Source: Bacillota bacterium (GTDB taxonomy: Bacteria > Bacillota > Clostridia > Lachnospirales > Bianqueaceae). Taken from it: a stretch of DNA of 64,000 nt. Both the position numbers and the translations under genes were made by a program. Below, piece by piece: positions 8,105-16,853 of the stretch (the stretch's first letter is position 1; every line of letters begins with the position of its first letter). The stretch covers positions 496,001 to 560,000 of the forward strand of contig JAFRUE010000007.1 of the NCBI GenBank assembly GCA_017441925.1. The letters are read 5' to 3'. The notes under the pieces are model-generated. The model was not told the DNA's origin, did no database searches, and was given only the letters and a program-made list of their open reading frames with translations.

Positions 8105-9187
8105 TCAATCCAGATACCCCTTGACCGCCATCAGCTCCGCCATCTCGACAGCGCCGCCGGCTGCTCCGCGCAGTGTATTATGCGCCATTCCGATAAACTT
8201 GATATCGTACTGCGTATCGGGACGCAGACGTCCGGCCGAAATCGCCATACCGCCTTCGAGGTCTCTGGCGGTCTTGATCTGCGGCTGGTCGTTCTCTTCA
8301 AAGTAGTGAATGAACTTCTTCGGTGCGGAAGGAAGCTGTGCTTCCTGAGCGATGCTCGTATAGGAATCCCAGATCTTCTTGATCTCTTCGATATCGGGCT
8401 TCCTGTCGAAAGAAGCGAAAACAGCGGCCGTATGTCCGTCCGTTACGGGAACGCGCAGGCACTGTGCCGTGATCAGCGGACGCTCGGCATTGACGATAGC
8501 GCCGTCAACGACCTTGCCCCACAGCTTCATGGGCTCCTGCTCGCTCTTTTCTTCCTCTCCGCCGATGTACGGAATCAGGTTATCGACCATCTCAGGCCAG
8601 CGCTCGAACGTCTTGCCGGCGCCGGAGATCGCCTGATACGTGCAGACGAGAACCTTGTTCAGTCCGTACAGTTCGCGCAGCGGGGAAAGCAGCGGTACAT
8701 AGCACTGCAGAGAGCAGTTGGACTTGACCGCGATAAATCCTCTTTTGGTCCCCAGTCTCTTTCTCTGAGCCGGGATGACGTCGGCATGCTCCGGATTGAG
8801 CTCCGGTACGATCATCGGAACGTCCGGCACCCCGCGGTTTGCGGAATTGTTGGACATTACGGGGATCTCCGCCTTGGCGTACATCTCTTCCAGAGCCTTG
8901 ACCTCGGCCTTCGGCAGATTGACGGCGCAGAAAACGAAATCGACCAGTTCTTTCATCTTGTCGAGATCGGCCTCGGCGTCGTAAACCGGCATCTTCTTCA
9001 TGGATTCCGGCATAGGAACGGTCAGTGCCCAGCGGCTTCCAATCGCTTCTTCATATGTCTTGCCGGCGCTCCTGGCGGAAGCGGCAAGCGCAGTAACGTG
9101 GAACCACGGATGGTTTTCCAGAAGCGTCGCGAAACGCTGTCCGACCATACCGGTGGCTCCAATGATCCCTACCCTGAAATCTCTCAT
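8105..9187 (-). CDS. asd: Aspartate-semialdehyde dehydrogenase (archaeal/fungal-type)
   Basis: Reduces aspartyl phosphate to aspartate semialdehyde, the branch point to lysine, diaminopimelate, threonine and methionine. 360 aa. NADP-binding GIIGATGMVGQRF is at residues 7-19, the catalytic cysteine is in KSNCSLQ, and the catalytic histidine is in PVTDGHTAAVF. Overall sequence (LAASARSAGKTYEEA, SNNSANRGVPDVPMIVPELN) places it with the longer archaeal/fungal-like subgroup rather than the classical bacterial one. AAGGAGA precedes the ATG. It lies between cysS and rarA with very short gaps. Confidence 0.94.
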   Translation of the reverse strand: MRDFRVGIIGATGMVGQRFATLLENHPWFHVTALAASARSAGKTYEEAIGSRWALTVPMPESMKKMPVYDAEADLDKMKELVDFVFCAVNLPKAEVKALEEMYAKAEIPVMSNNSANRGVPDVPMIVPELNPEHADVIPAQRKRLGTKRGFIAVKSNCSLQCYVPLLSPLRELYGLNKVLVCTYQAISGAGKTFERWPEMVDNLIPYIGGEEEKSEQEPMKLWGKVVDGAIVNAERPLITAQCLRVPVTDGHTAAVFASFDRKPDIEEIKKIWDSYTSIAQEAQLPSAPKKFIHYFEENDQPQIKTARDLEGGMAISAGRLRPDTQYDIKFIGMAHNTLRGAAGGAVEMAELMAVKGYLD

Positions 9188-9206
9188 AACGGTCTCCTTC
9201 TCAATA

Positions 9207-10628
9207 TCAGGCTTTCTCCCAGGTCGTTCCTTCTTTGGAATCCTTCAGGCGGATACCCTGAGCAGCCAGTTCATTACGGATCGCATCGGCCTTGGCGTAA
9301 TCTTTGGCCGCTTTGGCCTGCAGGCGCTCCTGGATCTTTGCTTCTACGTAAGCCGCAAGATCCGCGTCGACACCCGCTTCGTCACCGCTGCCGGCAGCAG
9401 CTTCATCCAGCGCCTCTGTCAGTCCCAGTGAAAGGACCTTGTCAAAATCACGGATGCTCTCCGCTTTCGTCGCGTCGGATACGCTGTCCTTGAGCAGTTC
9501 GTACAGGATCGTGATGCCGAGAGAAGTATTCAGATCTTCTCCGACAGCATCAGTGAATTTCTGTCTGTATTCCTGTACCTTGGCCATATCCGGCTCACCC
9601 TCGGGTTTAAGCGCCTTGACTCTCTTCATCAGACTTTCATAGACGGTCTTCATATTGTCCATGACATCGTAGCTGAACTCAAGCGGTTTGCGGTAATGAG
9701 ACTGCAGGCAGAACAGACGGTAGACCATCGGATCATATCCCTCGTCTTCAAGTACGGAAACGGTCAGGATATTGCCTTTTGACTTGCTCATCTTGCCGCC
9801 GCGCTCATTCAGATGCTGTACGTGGAACCAGTAATTGCACCATTTATGTCCGAAAGCGGCCTCACTCTGCGCGATCTCGTTCGTGTGGTGCGGGAAGATA
9901 TTGTCGACCCCGCCGCAATGGATATCGAGATACTCGCCCAGATACTTACAGGCGATACAGGAGCACTCAATGTGCCAGCCCGGATAGCCTACGCCCCAGG
10001 GGCTGTCCCACTTGAGCTGCTGATTCTCAAACTTGGACTTGGTGAACCAAAGGACAAAGTCCGCGCGGTTGCGCTTATTTGTATCCTCATCAACGTCGTC
10101 CCGTACACCGACCATCAGATTGTCCGCGCTGTGTCCGGTCAGGCAGTAATAATCTCTGACCTTGGAAGTGTCAAAATAGATATTCTCGCCTGCCTTATAG
10201 GCATAATCCTTCTCCAGCAGCGTTCCGATCATCTGAATGAATTCATCGATGCATCCGGTCGCAGGCTGAACGATATCCGGACGCTTGATCCGGAGCTTCG
10301 CGCAGTCATCAAAGAAAGCTTTCGTATAGAACTCCGCGATCTCCATGACTGTCTTGTGCTCTCGCTCCGCTCCTTTGAGCATCTTGTCCTCGCCGGTATC
10401 CCCGTCGCTCGACAGATGTCCGACATCCGTGATATTCATGACGCGCGTCACGTCATATCCGGCATAGCGAAGGTATTTCTCGAGAACATCCTCCATGATG
10501 TAGCTGCGGAGATTGCCGATATGCGCGTAATGGTACACAGTCGGTCCGCAGGTGTACATCTTGACCTGCGGAGGATTATTCGGGACGAATTCTTCGACAG
10601 TTTTGGTAAGCGTATTATAGATCCGCAT
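9207..10628 (-). CDS. cysS: Cysteinyl-tRNA synthetase
   Basis: Class I aminoacyl-tRNA synthetase charging tRNA-Cys, 473 aa. It begins [16 protein letters not shown]; the zinc and active-site cysteine lies in MYTCGPTVY, the HIGH-type motif is [10 protein letters not shown], further Zn ligands lie in [11 protein letters not shown] and HHTNE, and the ATP loop is KMSKSKGN. It follows tpiA by 5 bp with only a weak ribosome-binding site, suggesting translational coupling. A cysS directly behind glycolytic genes is an unusual neighbourhood. Confidence 0.97.
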   Translation of the reverse strand: MRIYNTLTKTVEEFVPNNPPQVKMYTCGPTVYHYAHIGNLRSYIMEDVLEKYLRYAGYDVTRVMNITDVGHLSSDGDTGEDKMLKGAEREHKTVMEIAEFYTKAFFDDCAKLRIKRPDIVQPATGCIDEFIQMIGTLLEKDYAYKAGENIYFDTSKVRDYYCLTGHSADNLMVGVRDDVDEDTNKRNRADFVLWFTKSKFENQQLKWDSPWGVGYPGWHIECSCIACKYLGEYLDIHCGGVDNIFPHHTNEIAQSEAAFGHKWCNYWFHVQHLNERGGKMSKSKGNILTVSVLEDEGYDPMVYRLFCLQSHYRKPLEFSYDVMDNMKTVYESLMKRVKALKPEGEPDMAKVQEYRQKFTDAVGEDLNTSLGITILYELLKDSVSDATKAESIRDFDKVLSLGLTEALDEAAAGSGDEAGVDADLAAYVEAKIQERLQAKAAKDYAKADAIRNELAAQGIRLKDSKEGTTWEKA

Positions 10629-10633
10629 AATCT

Positions 10634-11380
10634 TTAGTAATTAACGATCTTGGCGAAATCAGCCTTAAGGCTCGCTCCGCCGACAAGTCCTCCATCGATA
10701 TTGGGCATCGCGAAAAGCTCCGCCGCGTTGCCGGCATTGACGCTGCCGCCGTACTGGATGCGGATCTCATCGGATACTTCCTGGCCGAATACTTCCTTGA
10801 CGCACTCGCGGATCGCGCAGCAGACTTCCTCAGCCTGTACGCTCGTCGCGGTCTTGCCGGTTCCGATCGCCCAGATAGGCTCATAAGCGATAACGGTCTT
10901 CTTAACGTTCTCAGGATCGATATCCTTAAGAGCGATCTTGACCTGCATACGGATCAGATCGAGAGTGATGCCCTGCTCGCGTTCGGACAGTTTCTCGCCG
11001 ACGCAGATGATCGGAGTAAGGCCATGCTCAAAAGCCTTCTTGACCTTGAGGTTGATCAGTTCGTCCGTCTCGCCGAAATAGCCGCGGCGCTCGGAATGTC
11101 CAAGGATAACGTACTCGCATCCGCTCTCTTTGACCATGGCAGGAGAGATCTCGCCCGTGTAGGCACCGCTCTCTTCGCAGTACATGTTCTGCGCGCCGAT
11201 CTTGATGTTCGTTCCCTTAACAGCCTCAGCCGCGATCACCAGATCAACTGCCGGAGGGCAGAAAACGACTTCGACCTTATCCTGTCCGCCTACCAGAGGC
11301 TTCAGGATCTCGATCAGCTCAAGGGCTTCCTTGGGCGTCTTGTTCATCTTCCAGTTACCCGCTACGATTTTCTTACGCAT
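10634..11380 (-). CDS. tpiA: Triosephosphate isomerase
   Basis: Interconverts dihydroxyacetone phosphate and glyceraldehyde 3-phosphate; 248 aa, the standard length. The substrate lysine is in GNWKMNK (residues 8-14), the catalytic histidine in ILGHSERR, the catalytic glutamate in [11 protein letters not shown], and the phosphate loop in [17 protein letters not shown] precedes the ATG. It is third in the gap-pgk-tpiA order, separated from pgk by a hairpin-containing 68-bp gap. Confidence 0.97.
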   Translation of the reverse strand: MRKKIVAGNWKMNKTPKEALELIEILKPLVGGQDKVEVVFCPPAVDLVIAAEAVKGTNIKIGAQNMYCEESGAYTGEISPAMVKESGCEYVILGHSERRGYFGETDELINLKVKKAFEHGLTPIICVGEKLSEREQGITLDLIRMQVKIALKDIDPENVKKTVIAYEPIWAIGTGKTATSVQAEEVCCAIRECVKEVFGQEVSDEIRIQYGGSVNAGNAAELFAMPNIDGGLVGGASLKADFAKIVNY

Positions 11381-11405
11381 AATCTATATTCCTTTCTGTT
11401 ATAAA

Positions 11406-11440
11406 TTCAGGCGGCTGCCTGGTAGTGGAAACCGCCTGAA
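11406..11440 (-). terminator. Intercistronic hairpin between pgk and tpiA
   Basis: TTCAGGCGG (11406-11414) pairs with CCGCCTGAA (11432-11440) across a 17-base loop. On the minus strand only TTTATAAC follows, so it is a partial terminator or an mRNA-stabilising/processing hairpin rather than a strong stop. Confidence 0.5.
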
Positions 11441-11448
11441 AGTTGTTA

Positions 11449-12660
11449 TCAGTCTTTGTCGTTAACAGCCGCAACGCCCGGCAGCTCCTTGCCTTCCAGG
11501 AATTCCAGGGAAGCTCCGCCGCCAGTGGAAATGTGGCTCATCTTGTCTCCGTAGCCAAGCTGATTTACAGCAGCCGCACTGTCGCCGCCGCCGATGATCG
11601 TGGTCGCGTCGGTCTCTGCAAGAGCCGCAGCAACCGCCTTGGTGCCCGCCGCAAGGATCGGATTCTCAAATACGCCCATCGGTCCGTTCCAGACAACGGT
11701 CTTGGCGTTCTTGATCGCGTCGCTGAAGAGCGCTACGGTCTTGGGACCGATATCCATGCCCATCTTGTCAGCCGGGATCTTGCTGGAGTCCACGACCTCG
11801 ATCGCGATCTCCGCGTCGATGGGATCCGGGAAGGAATCCGTAACGACCGTGTCGACCGGAAGAAGCAGCTTCTTGCCGAGCTCGGCAGCCTTGTCCATCA
11901 TATTGCGGCAGTATTCGATCTTGGTCTCGTCAAGCAGAGACTGTCCGATCTCATATCCCTTGGCCTTCAGGAAGGTGTAAGCCATGCCTCCGCCGATGAT
12001 CAGGGTGTCGCACTTCTCCAGCAGATTGGAGATAACATTCAGCTTGTCCGCGACCTTGGCTCCGCCGAGAATAGCGACGAAAGGACGTACCGGATCGTCA
12101 ACGGCATTGCCGAGGAAGTTGATCTCTTTTTCCATCAGGTATCCGACAGCCGCGGTATCCACGAACTTGGTAACGCCCTCGGTCGAGCAATGTGCGCGGT
12201 GTGCAGCGCCGAACGCGTCATTTACATAAATGCCGTCGCACAGAGAAGCAAGCTCTTTGCTGAAGACATCGTCGTTCTTGGTCTCTTCCTTGCGGAAACG
12301 GGTATTCTGCAGCAGCATGACGTCTCCGTCCTTAAGCGCGGCTGCAGCAGCCTTGGCGTTCTCGCCTACAACATTGTCGTCATCAGCGAAAACGACTTCC
12401 TGTCCGAGCAGCTCGGAAAGTCTTGCAGCAACAGGGGCCAGGCTGAACTTCGGATCCGCTCCATCCTTGGGCTTCCCAAAATGAGAACACAGAATAACTC
12501 TTCCACCTTCACGGATCAGCTTGCGGATTGTCGGCAGAGCCGCAACAATTCTGTTCTCATCCGTGATCTTGCCGTCCTTCATCGGGACGTTGAAATCGCA
12601 GCGTACAAGGACCTTTTTCCCTTTGACCTGAATATCGTCAACGGTCTTCTTATTCAGCAT
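11449..12660 (-). CDS. pgk: Phosphoglycerate kinase
   Basis: Makes ATP from 1,3-bisphosphoglycerate in glycolysis; 403 aa. The start [20 protein letters not shown] is chosen because upstream codons in frame are not PGK-like. Family segments: [18 protein letters not shown] (the usual SHLGRP position), [30 protein letters not shown] and the C-terminal GGGDSAAAV and [13 protein letters not shown] nucleotide loops. It sits between gap and tpiA. Confidence 0.97.
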   Translation of the reverse strand: MLNKKTVDDIQVKGKKVLVRCDFNVPMKDGKITDENRIVAALPTIRKLIREGGRVILCSHFGKPKDGADPKFSLAPVAARLSELLGQEVVFADDDNVVGENAKAAAAALKDGDVMLLQNTRFRKEETKNDDVFSKELASLCDGIYVNDAFGAAHRAHCSTEGVTKFVDTAAVGYLMEKEINFLGNAVDDPVRPFVAILGGAKVADKLNVISNLLEKCDTLIIGGGMAYTFLKAKGYEIGQSLLDETKIEYCRNMMDKAAELGKKLLLPVDTVVTDSFPDPIDAEIAIEVVDSSKIPADKMGMDIGPKTVALFSDAIKNAKTVVWNGPMGVFENPILAAGTKAVAAALAETDATTIIGGGDSAAAVNQLGYGDKMSHISTGGGASLEFLEGKELPGVAAVNDKD

Positions 12661-12696
12661 CTTTACATTCCCCTTTCGGATTTTTCTTATATTGTT

Positions 12697-12715
12697 CAGA
12701 CAGGCATTCTGTCTG
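12697..12715 (-). other. Intercistronic hairpin between gap and pgk
   Basis: CAGACAG (12697-12703) and CTGTCTG (12709-12715) form a perfect 7-bp stem with a 5-base loop in the 83-bp gap. No T run follows on the minus strand, so I read it as a processing or stabilising hairpin, not a terminator. Confidence 0.45.
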
Positions 12716-12743
12716 CAGCAACCACTGTTAATGCGCGCCCGGC

Positions 12744-13736
12744 TTACAGACCGCAGCGCTCTGCGACGTATCCGGCCAGATCCACGATCCGGTTCGAATA
12801 CATCCATTCATTGTCGTACCATCCGACGACCTTGACCATATTGCCGCCTGTCACGAGTGTGGAAAGCGCGTCGATGATGCAGGAACGCGAATCCTGCTTG
12901 TAATCGATCGATACGAGCGGCTCTTCACTGTATCCGAGGATATGATCGTCCGCTTCGCTCTTGAACGCACTGTTGACTTCCTGTACGGTGACGTTACGCT
13001 CCAGCTCCGCGACAAAATCCACCATACTGACGGTCGGCGTGGGCACACGGACGGACATGCCGGTAAGCCTGCCCTCCATCGCCGGAATGACCTTGGCGAC
13101 CGCCTGCGCGGCGCCTGTCGTCGTCGGGATCATCGAAAGCGCTCCCGCTCTTGCTCTGCGCAGATCCTTATGCGGCAAATCGAGGATCTTCTGATCGTTC
13201 GTGTAGGAATGGACCGTCGTCATCATCCCTTTGCGGACCCCGAAATGATCCTGCAGGACCTTGACGATCGGGCTCAGGCAGTTCGTCGTGCAGGACGCGT
13301 TATCAATGATGTAATCCGTCGCCGGATCAAACGTCAGGTGATTCACGCCCATAACGAACGACTTGGTACCCTTGGCGGGACAGGAAATGATGACCCTGCG
13401 GGCTCCGGCGTCCAGATGCGCCTGGGCTTTCTCCGCAGACGCGAAGAGACCTGTCGACTCGATCACGATATCGATCCCCATATCCTTCCACGGAAGGTCC
13501 TTGGGATCTCTCTCGGCGAGGATCCGAATCGGTCTGCCGTTTACGGCCAGATCTGTCCCTCTGACCTCCACAGCGCCGGAATACTTGCCGAAGCAGGAAT
13601 CATATTTCAGAAGATGCGCCAGTGTATGCGCGTCAGTAAGATCATTGACCGCGACAATATCAAGGCCTTTCTCAAGGCCTATCTTAAAGGCGTTCCTTCC
13701 GATCCGTCCGAACCCGTTAATCGCTACTCTGGCCAT
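12744..13736 (-). CDS. gap: Glyceraldehyde-3-phosphate dehydrogenase, type I
   Basis: NAD-dependent glycolytic dehydrogenase, 330 aa. It begins [20 protein letters not shown] with the Rossmann motif, has the catalytic cysteine in [11 protein letters not shown], the TVHSYTNDQ histidine segment, and the C-terminal [23 protein letters not shown] lies about 6 bases before the chosen ATG. A strong promoter sits just upstream, making gap the first gene of the glycolytic series. Confidence 0.97.
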   Translation of the reverse strand: MARVAINGFGRIGRNAFKIGLEKGLDIVAVNDLTDAHTLAHLLKYDSCFGKYSGAVEVRGTDLAVNGRPIRILAERDPKDLPWKDMGIDIVIESTGLFASAEKAQAHLDAGARRVIISCPAKGTKSFVMGVNHLTFDPATDYIIDNASCTTNCLSPIVKVLQDHFGVRKGMMTTVHSYTNDQKILDLPHKDLRRARAGALSMIPTTTGAAQAVAKVIPAMEGRLTGMSVRVPTPTVSMVDFVAELERNVTVQEVNSAFKSEADDHILGYSEEPLVSIDYKQDSRSCIIDALSTLVTGGNMVKVVGWYDNEWMYSNRIVDLAGYVAERCGL

Positions 13737-13787
13737 ATTCTTCCTTTCTGCCGTGCGGGCTGCGCACAGCATTCCACATCTTAAATC

Positions 13788-13816
13788 AGTTTATCGTATC
13801 TGCATAAAAAAATCAA
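13788..13816 (-). promoter_or_regulatory. Promoter of the gap-pgk-tpiA series
   Basis: TTGATT (13811-13816) and TAAACT (13788-13793) with a 17-base spacer on the minus strand, 50 bases upstream of the gap start codon. Confidence 0.6.
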
Positions 13817-13835
13817 GTATTTCCGCGAAATATTG

Positions 13836-14486
13836 TTAAACAAACAGCAATCCGCAGACGATCAGAAGCTGTGCCGCCGTGTAGGTCTCCATCACGCCCC
13901 TGCCCTTTTTCCTGCAGAAGATCTTAAACGACAGGATCGAATCTGAAATCATGAAAAGAAACGCCCCCACAGATACCAGGGCCGACGAGGTCAGCGATAC
14001 CGATCCGGCACGCAGCAAGGCGGTCATATTCATCAGCAGAATGATCACCAGATACGCGGTCACAGGGATCCGCATCGGTCTTCCGACATGCGGGATCAGA
14101 TAACGGTACACGCAAGCCGCATAAGCCAGATATGCCGAGATCACAAGCCAGACCGGCCAGAAGACCTTCCCGCCTGTAATCTGCGTCACGAACAGGATCC
14201 CGTAGAATACATGCCCGAGCAGAAAACTGACAAGACCCGACAGGAAGAAACCTTCCCCTTTCCCGAGCAGCAGCACGTCCCCGGCCCATCCGAATACAAG
14301 CGCCAGAACGGCCAGCGGGAATACCGGCCGCCCGAACTGGCGGGCGGCCAGCAGATAGAAAGCTGTCAGGACCGGCATCAGCAAAGTCTTAACGAACCGG
14401 GATCTGCCGCTGTGCTCCGTCTGGAAGAATTCTATGACAGAAAGCGCGCAGTACAGTCCCAGCGCGATACTGGAAGCGGTAATCAT
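13836..14486 (-). CDS. YhhN/TMEM86-family multipass membrane protein (lysoplasmalogenase-like)
   Basis: A 216-aa, strongly hydrophobic protein with about eight predicted membrane segments. It has the family-typical polar residues inside helices: FGWAGDVLLLGKGEGFFLSG, LGHVFYG and ISDSILS. TMEM86B members hydrolyse the vinyl-ether bond of lysoplasmalogens; bacterial YhhN proteins are mostly uncharacterised. The gene starts 8 bp after the GH3 stop in the same direction, so it is probably co-transcribed with the glycosidase. Clostridia can contain plasmalogens, so the activity is plausible but not shown. Confidence 0.75.
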   Translation of the reverse strand: MITASSIALGLYCALSVIEFFQTEHSGRSRFVKTLLMPVLTAFYLLAARQFGRPVFPLAVLALVFGWAGDVLLLGKGEGFFLSGLVSFLLGHVFYGILFVTQITGGKVFWPVWLVISAYLAYAACVYRYLIPHVGRPMRIPVTAYLVIILLMNMTALLRAGSVSLTSSALVSVGAFLFMISDSILSFKIFCRKKGRGVMETYTAAQLLIVCGLLFV

Positions 14487-14494
14487 TTGATCTC

Positions 14495-16609
14495 TTAAAG
14501 CTCGAAGTCCCAGCGGACGACCGGACTGCCGGTCAGCTCTTCGCTGCGGCGGTCGGGCTGGCTGCCTCCGACGGTGACGGTATACAGGCCGGACTCCAGA
14601 ACTCTTTCACCGTCATTATCGATCATCTCAAGATCCTCTTTGCCTAGCACGAAAGTGATATTCTTACTCTCTCCCGCAGCAAGACGCACGCGCTCAAAAC
14701 GGCGCAGCGAACAGTTCGGTGACGAAAGTACAGGGCTCTTGTGGATCGTATAGAGCTGAACGATCTCGTCAGCATCCATCTCTCCTGCGTTCCGGACTCC
14801 GGCTGTCACGATGACCTGGTCATCCTTGCGCTCAAAGCTGACCGGACTGTACTCAAACTTCGTGTAGGACAGACCGAATCCGAACGGATACAGAGCTTCG
14901 TTCTTCATGTAGCGGTAGGTCCTGCCTTCCATACGGTAATCCGTGAATTCAGGCAGTTCCTCAAGCGTGCGGTAGAACGTTACGGGCAGATGGCCGGACG
15001 GACTGTATTTGCCGAAAAGCAGATCCGCGACGGCTTCTCCTCCGCGCGAACCCGGATACCATGCCTGCACGATCGCCGCGCACTTATCTGTCGCCTTATT
15101 CAGATCCATCGCACTGCCGGTCATACTGATCAGGATAACAGGCTTACCCGCCGCAGCTTTGACCACAGCGTCAAAAAGCTTCTCCTGGATCTCCGGATAA
15201 TACAGATCGGCCTTATCACCGGAACCGTCCTGATGCTCCTCGCCTTCAAGCGTCTCGTCCAGTCCCAGCACGAGGATTGTAACGTCGGAACGTTTGACCA
15301 GACCGGTCGCTTCATAAACATACTCATTCTCTGCTGATTTGTGCGGATCGGACAGCTTGCAGCCTTCCGAATAGACGACCTGCACACCTGTCCCTTCCAT
15401 CGCGTTCTGGATTCCCTCCAGAACTGTCGTATATCGGTCCGCGTCTCCGAAGTAATTGCCCATCAGAGCCAGGCGGCTGTTGGCATTCGGTCCGATGACC
15501 GCGATCTGACGCAGTTTCTCCGGCTGCAGCGGCAGCGTATGATCGGCATTCTTAAGCAGGACAAGACTCTTTCTGGCAACTTCCAGATTAAGCGCTTTAT
15601 GCTCCGGCGTGTTATTCGCCGTTACAGGAATCTGTGCATACGGTACGTTCTCCTGATCGTCGAACATACCGAGCTTCATACGCGTGATCAGCAGACGCAG
15701 CAGGCTCCGGTCGACATCTTCTTCCGTGATCAGGCCCTCTTCCAGAGCCTGTTTCAGATAGATATACGTAATGCCGCAGTTGACGTCGCAGCCGGCCTTA
15801 AGAGCCATGGCAGCGGATTCCGGTGCAGTATCCGTCACGTGATGATGCGCATGAAAGTCATTGATCGCCCAGCAGTCGGATACGACATGTCCGTCAAAGC
15901 CCCACTTGCCGCGCAGGATCTTAACGAGAAGCTCCTGGCTGCCGCAGCAGGGTTCGCCGTTCGTACGGTTATAAGCACCCATGACGGCCTCGACCTTGGC
16001 TTCTTTCACACAGGCCTCAAAGGCCGGCAGATAGGTCTCTGCCATATCCTTGGGCGTTGCCTCCGCGTTGAATTCATGGCGGACCGCTTCAGGACCGCTG
16101 TGTACCGCAAAATGCTTCGCACAGGCAGCCGTCTTCAGATACTTGGGATCGTCACCCTGCAAGCCCTCGACAAAAGCTACCCCAAGACGGGAGGTCAGAT
16201 ACGGATCCTCTCCGTACGTCTCCTGTCCCCGTCCCCAGCGCGGATCTCGGAAAATATTGACATTCGGGGACCAGAAGGTCAGCCCTTTATAGATCGAATG
16301 GTCGCCTTCTTCCTGATATGCTCTGTATTTAGCGCGTCCCTCCGTAGAGATGACGTCTGCGATCTTTTTCATCAGTTTATCATCAAAAAGAGCCGCAAGA
16401 CCGATCGCCTGCGGGAACATCGTAGACACACCCGCTCGGGCTACACCGTGCAGTGCCTCATTCCACCAGTTATAATCCGGCACACCAAGTCTCTCGATCG
16501 CTTTGGATTCAAACGTCATCTGGCTTAACTTTTCCTCAAGCGTCATACGGTTGAGCAGATCCAGCGCTCTCGTCTCAAAAGAAAGGACTTCGTCTTTGTA
16601 TGCTTCCAT
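14495..16609 (-). CDS. Glycoside hydrolase family 3 (beta-xylosidase/beta-glucosidase-like)
   Basis: A 704-aa GH3 enzyme without signal peptide, therefore likely cytoplasmic and acting on imported oligosaccharides. The (beta/alpha)8 domain contains NWWNEALHGVARAG, SPNVNIFRDPRWGRGQETYGEDP and KHFAVHSGPE, and the nucleophile is Asp245 in HVVSDCWAIN. The SDCW form and the NWWNEALHGV segment resemble the xylosidase-type branch. A second alpha/beta domain and a C-terminal fibronectin-III-like domain follow. The start is the ATG at 16607-16609 behind GGGAGG; codons farther upstream run through the tRNA gene. The only clear upstream promoter is that of tRNA-Val. Confidence 0.93.
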   Translation of the reverse strand: MEAYKDEVLSFETRALDLLNRMTLEEKLSQMTFESKAIERLGVPDYNWWNEALHGVARAGVSTMFPQAIGLAALFDDKLMKKIADVISTEGRAKYRAYQEEGDHSIYKGLTFWSPNVNIFRDPRWGRGQETYGEDPYLTSRLGVAFVEGLQGDDPKYLKTAACAKHFAVHSGPEAVRHEFNAEATPKDMAETYLPAFEACVKEAKVEAVMGAYNRTNGEPCCGSQELLVKILRGKWGFDGHVVSDCWAINDFHAHHHVTDTAPESAAMALKAGCDVNCGITYIYLKQALEEGLITEEDVDRSLLRLLITRMKLGMFDDQENVPYAQIPVTANNTPEHKALNLEVARKSLVLLKNADHTLPLQPEKLRQIAVIGPNANSRLALMGNYFGDADRYTTVLEGIQNAMEGTGVQVVYSEGCKLSDPHKSAENEYVYEATGLVKRSDVTILVLGLDETLEGEEHQDGSGDKADLYYPEIQEKLFDAVVKAAAGKPVILISMTGSAMDLNKATDKCAAIVQAWYPGSRGGEAVADLLFGKYSPSGHLPVTFYRTLEELPEFTDYRMEGRTYRYMKNEALYPFGFGLSYTKFEYSPVSFERKDDQVIVTAGVRNAGEMDADEIVQLYTIHKSPVLSSPNCSLRRFERVRLAAGESKNITFVLGKEDLEMIDNDGERVLESGLYTVTVGGSQPDRRSEELTGSPVVRWDFEL

Positions 16610-16621
16610 TGTAAGCCTCCC

Positions 16622-16652
16622 AAAAAAAATTCCCAAAGGTTGCCCTTTGGGA
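16622..16652 (-). terminator. Terminator of tRNA-Val
   Basis: TCCCAAAGG pairs with CCTTTGGGA (16631-16652) with a 4-base loop. On the minus strand it is followed by AA and eight T residues (complement 16622-16629). It lies between the tRNA and the GH3 ribosome-binding site. Confidence 0.85.
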
Positions 16653-16656
16653 TGCG

Positions 16657-16730
16657 TGGGATTAGCTGGGCTCGAACCAGTGACCTCCACGATGTCAACG
16701 TGGCACTCTAACCAACTGAGCTATAATCCC
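16657..16730 (-). tRNA. tRNA-Val(GAC)
   Basis: A 74-nt cloverleaf on the minus strand. The acceptor stem is GGGATTA/TAATCCC, the D arm contains GCTCAGTTGGTTAGAG, the anticodon arm is CCACG-TTGACAT-CGTGG with anticodon GAC, the T loop is GTTCGAGCC, and the discriminator is A. CCA is not encoded. Confidence 0.95.
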
Positions 16731-16745
16731 GCAGAAACTGACCCT

Positions 16746-16774
16746 ATTATACAGGAATCTTTTCGGTTTGTAAA
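16746..16774 (-). promoter_or_regulatory. Promoter of tRNA-Val (and possibly of the GH3 gene by read-through)
   Basis: TTTACA (16769-16774), 17-base spacer, perfect TATAAT (16746-16751) on the minus strand, about 15 bases before the tRNA 5' end. Confidence 0.8.
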
Positions 16775-16853
16775 GAGTCAATTTCGTAATATTTTACAAA
16801 AACCGTCCGGCTGATCCCTCCGAATGTCCGCCAACCGCGTCAGCATGGGAAAA

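Noticed and set aside
16610..16690. In-frame N-terminal extension of the GH3 protein
   Set aside because: The added codons are the tRNA-Val gene and its terminator; a good ribosome-binding site precedes the internal ATG.
16690..16710. TTGACA within the tRNA-Val anticodon arm as a -35 for the GH3 gene
   Set aside because: No acceptable -10 hexamer occurs 16-18 bases downstream.
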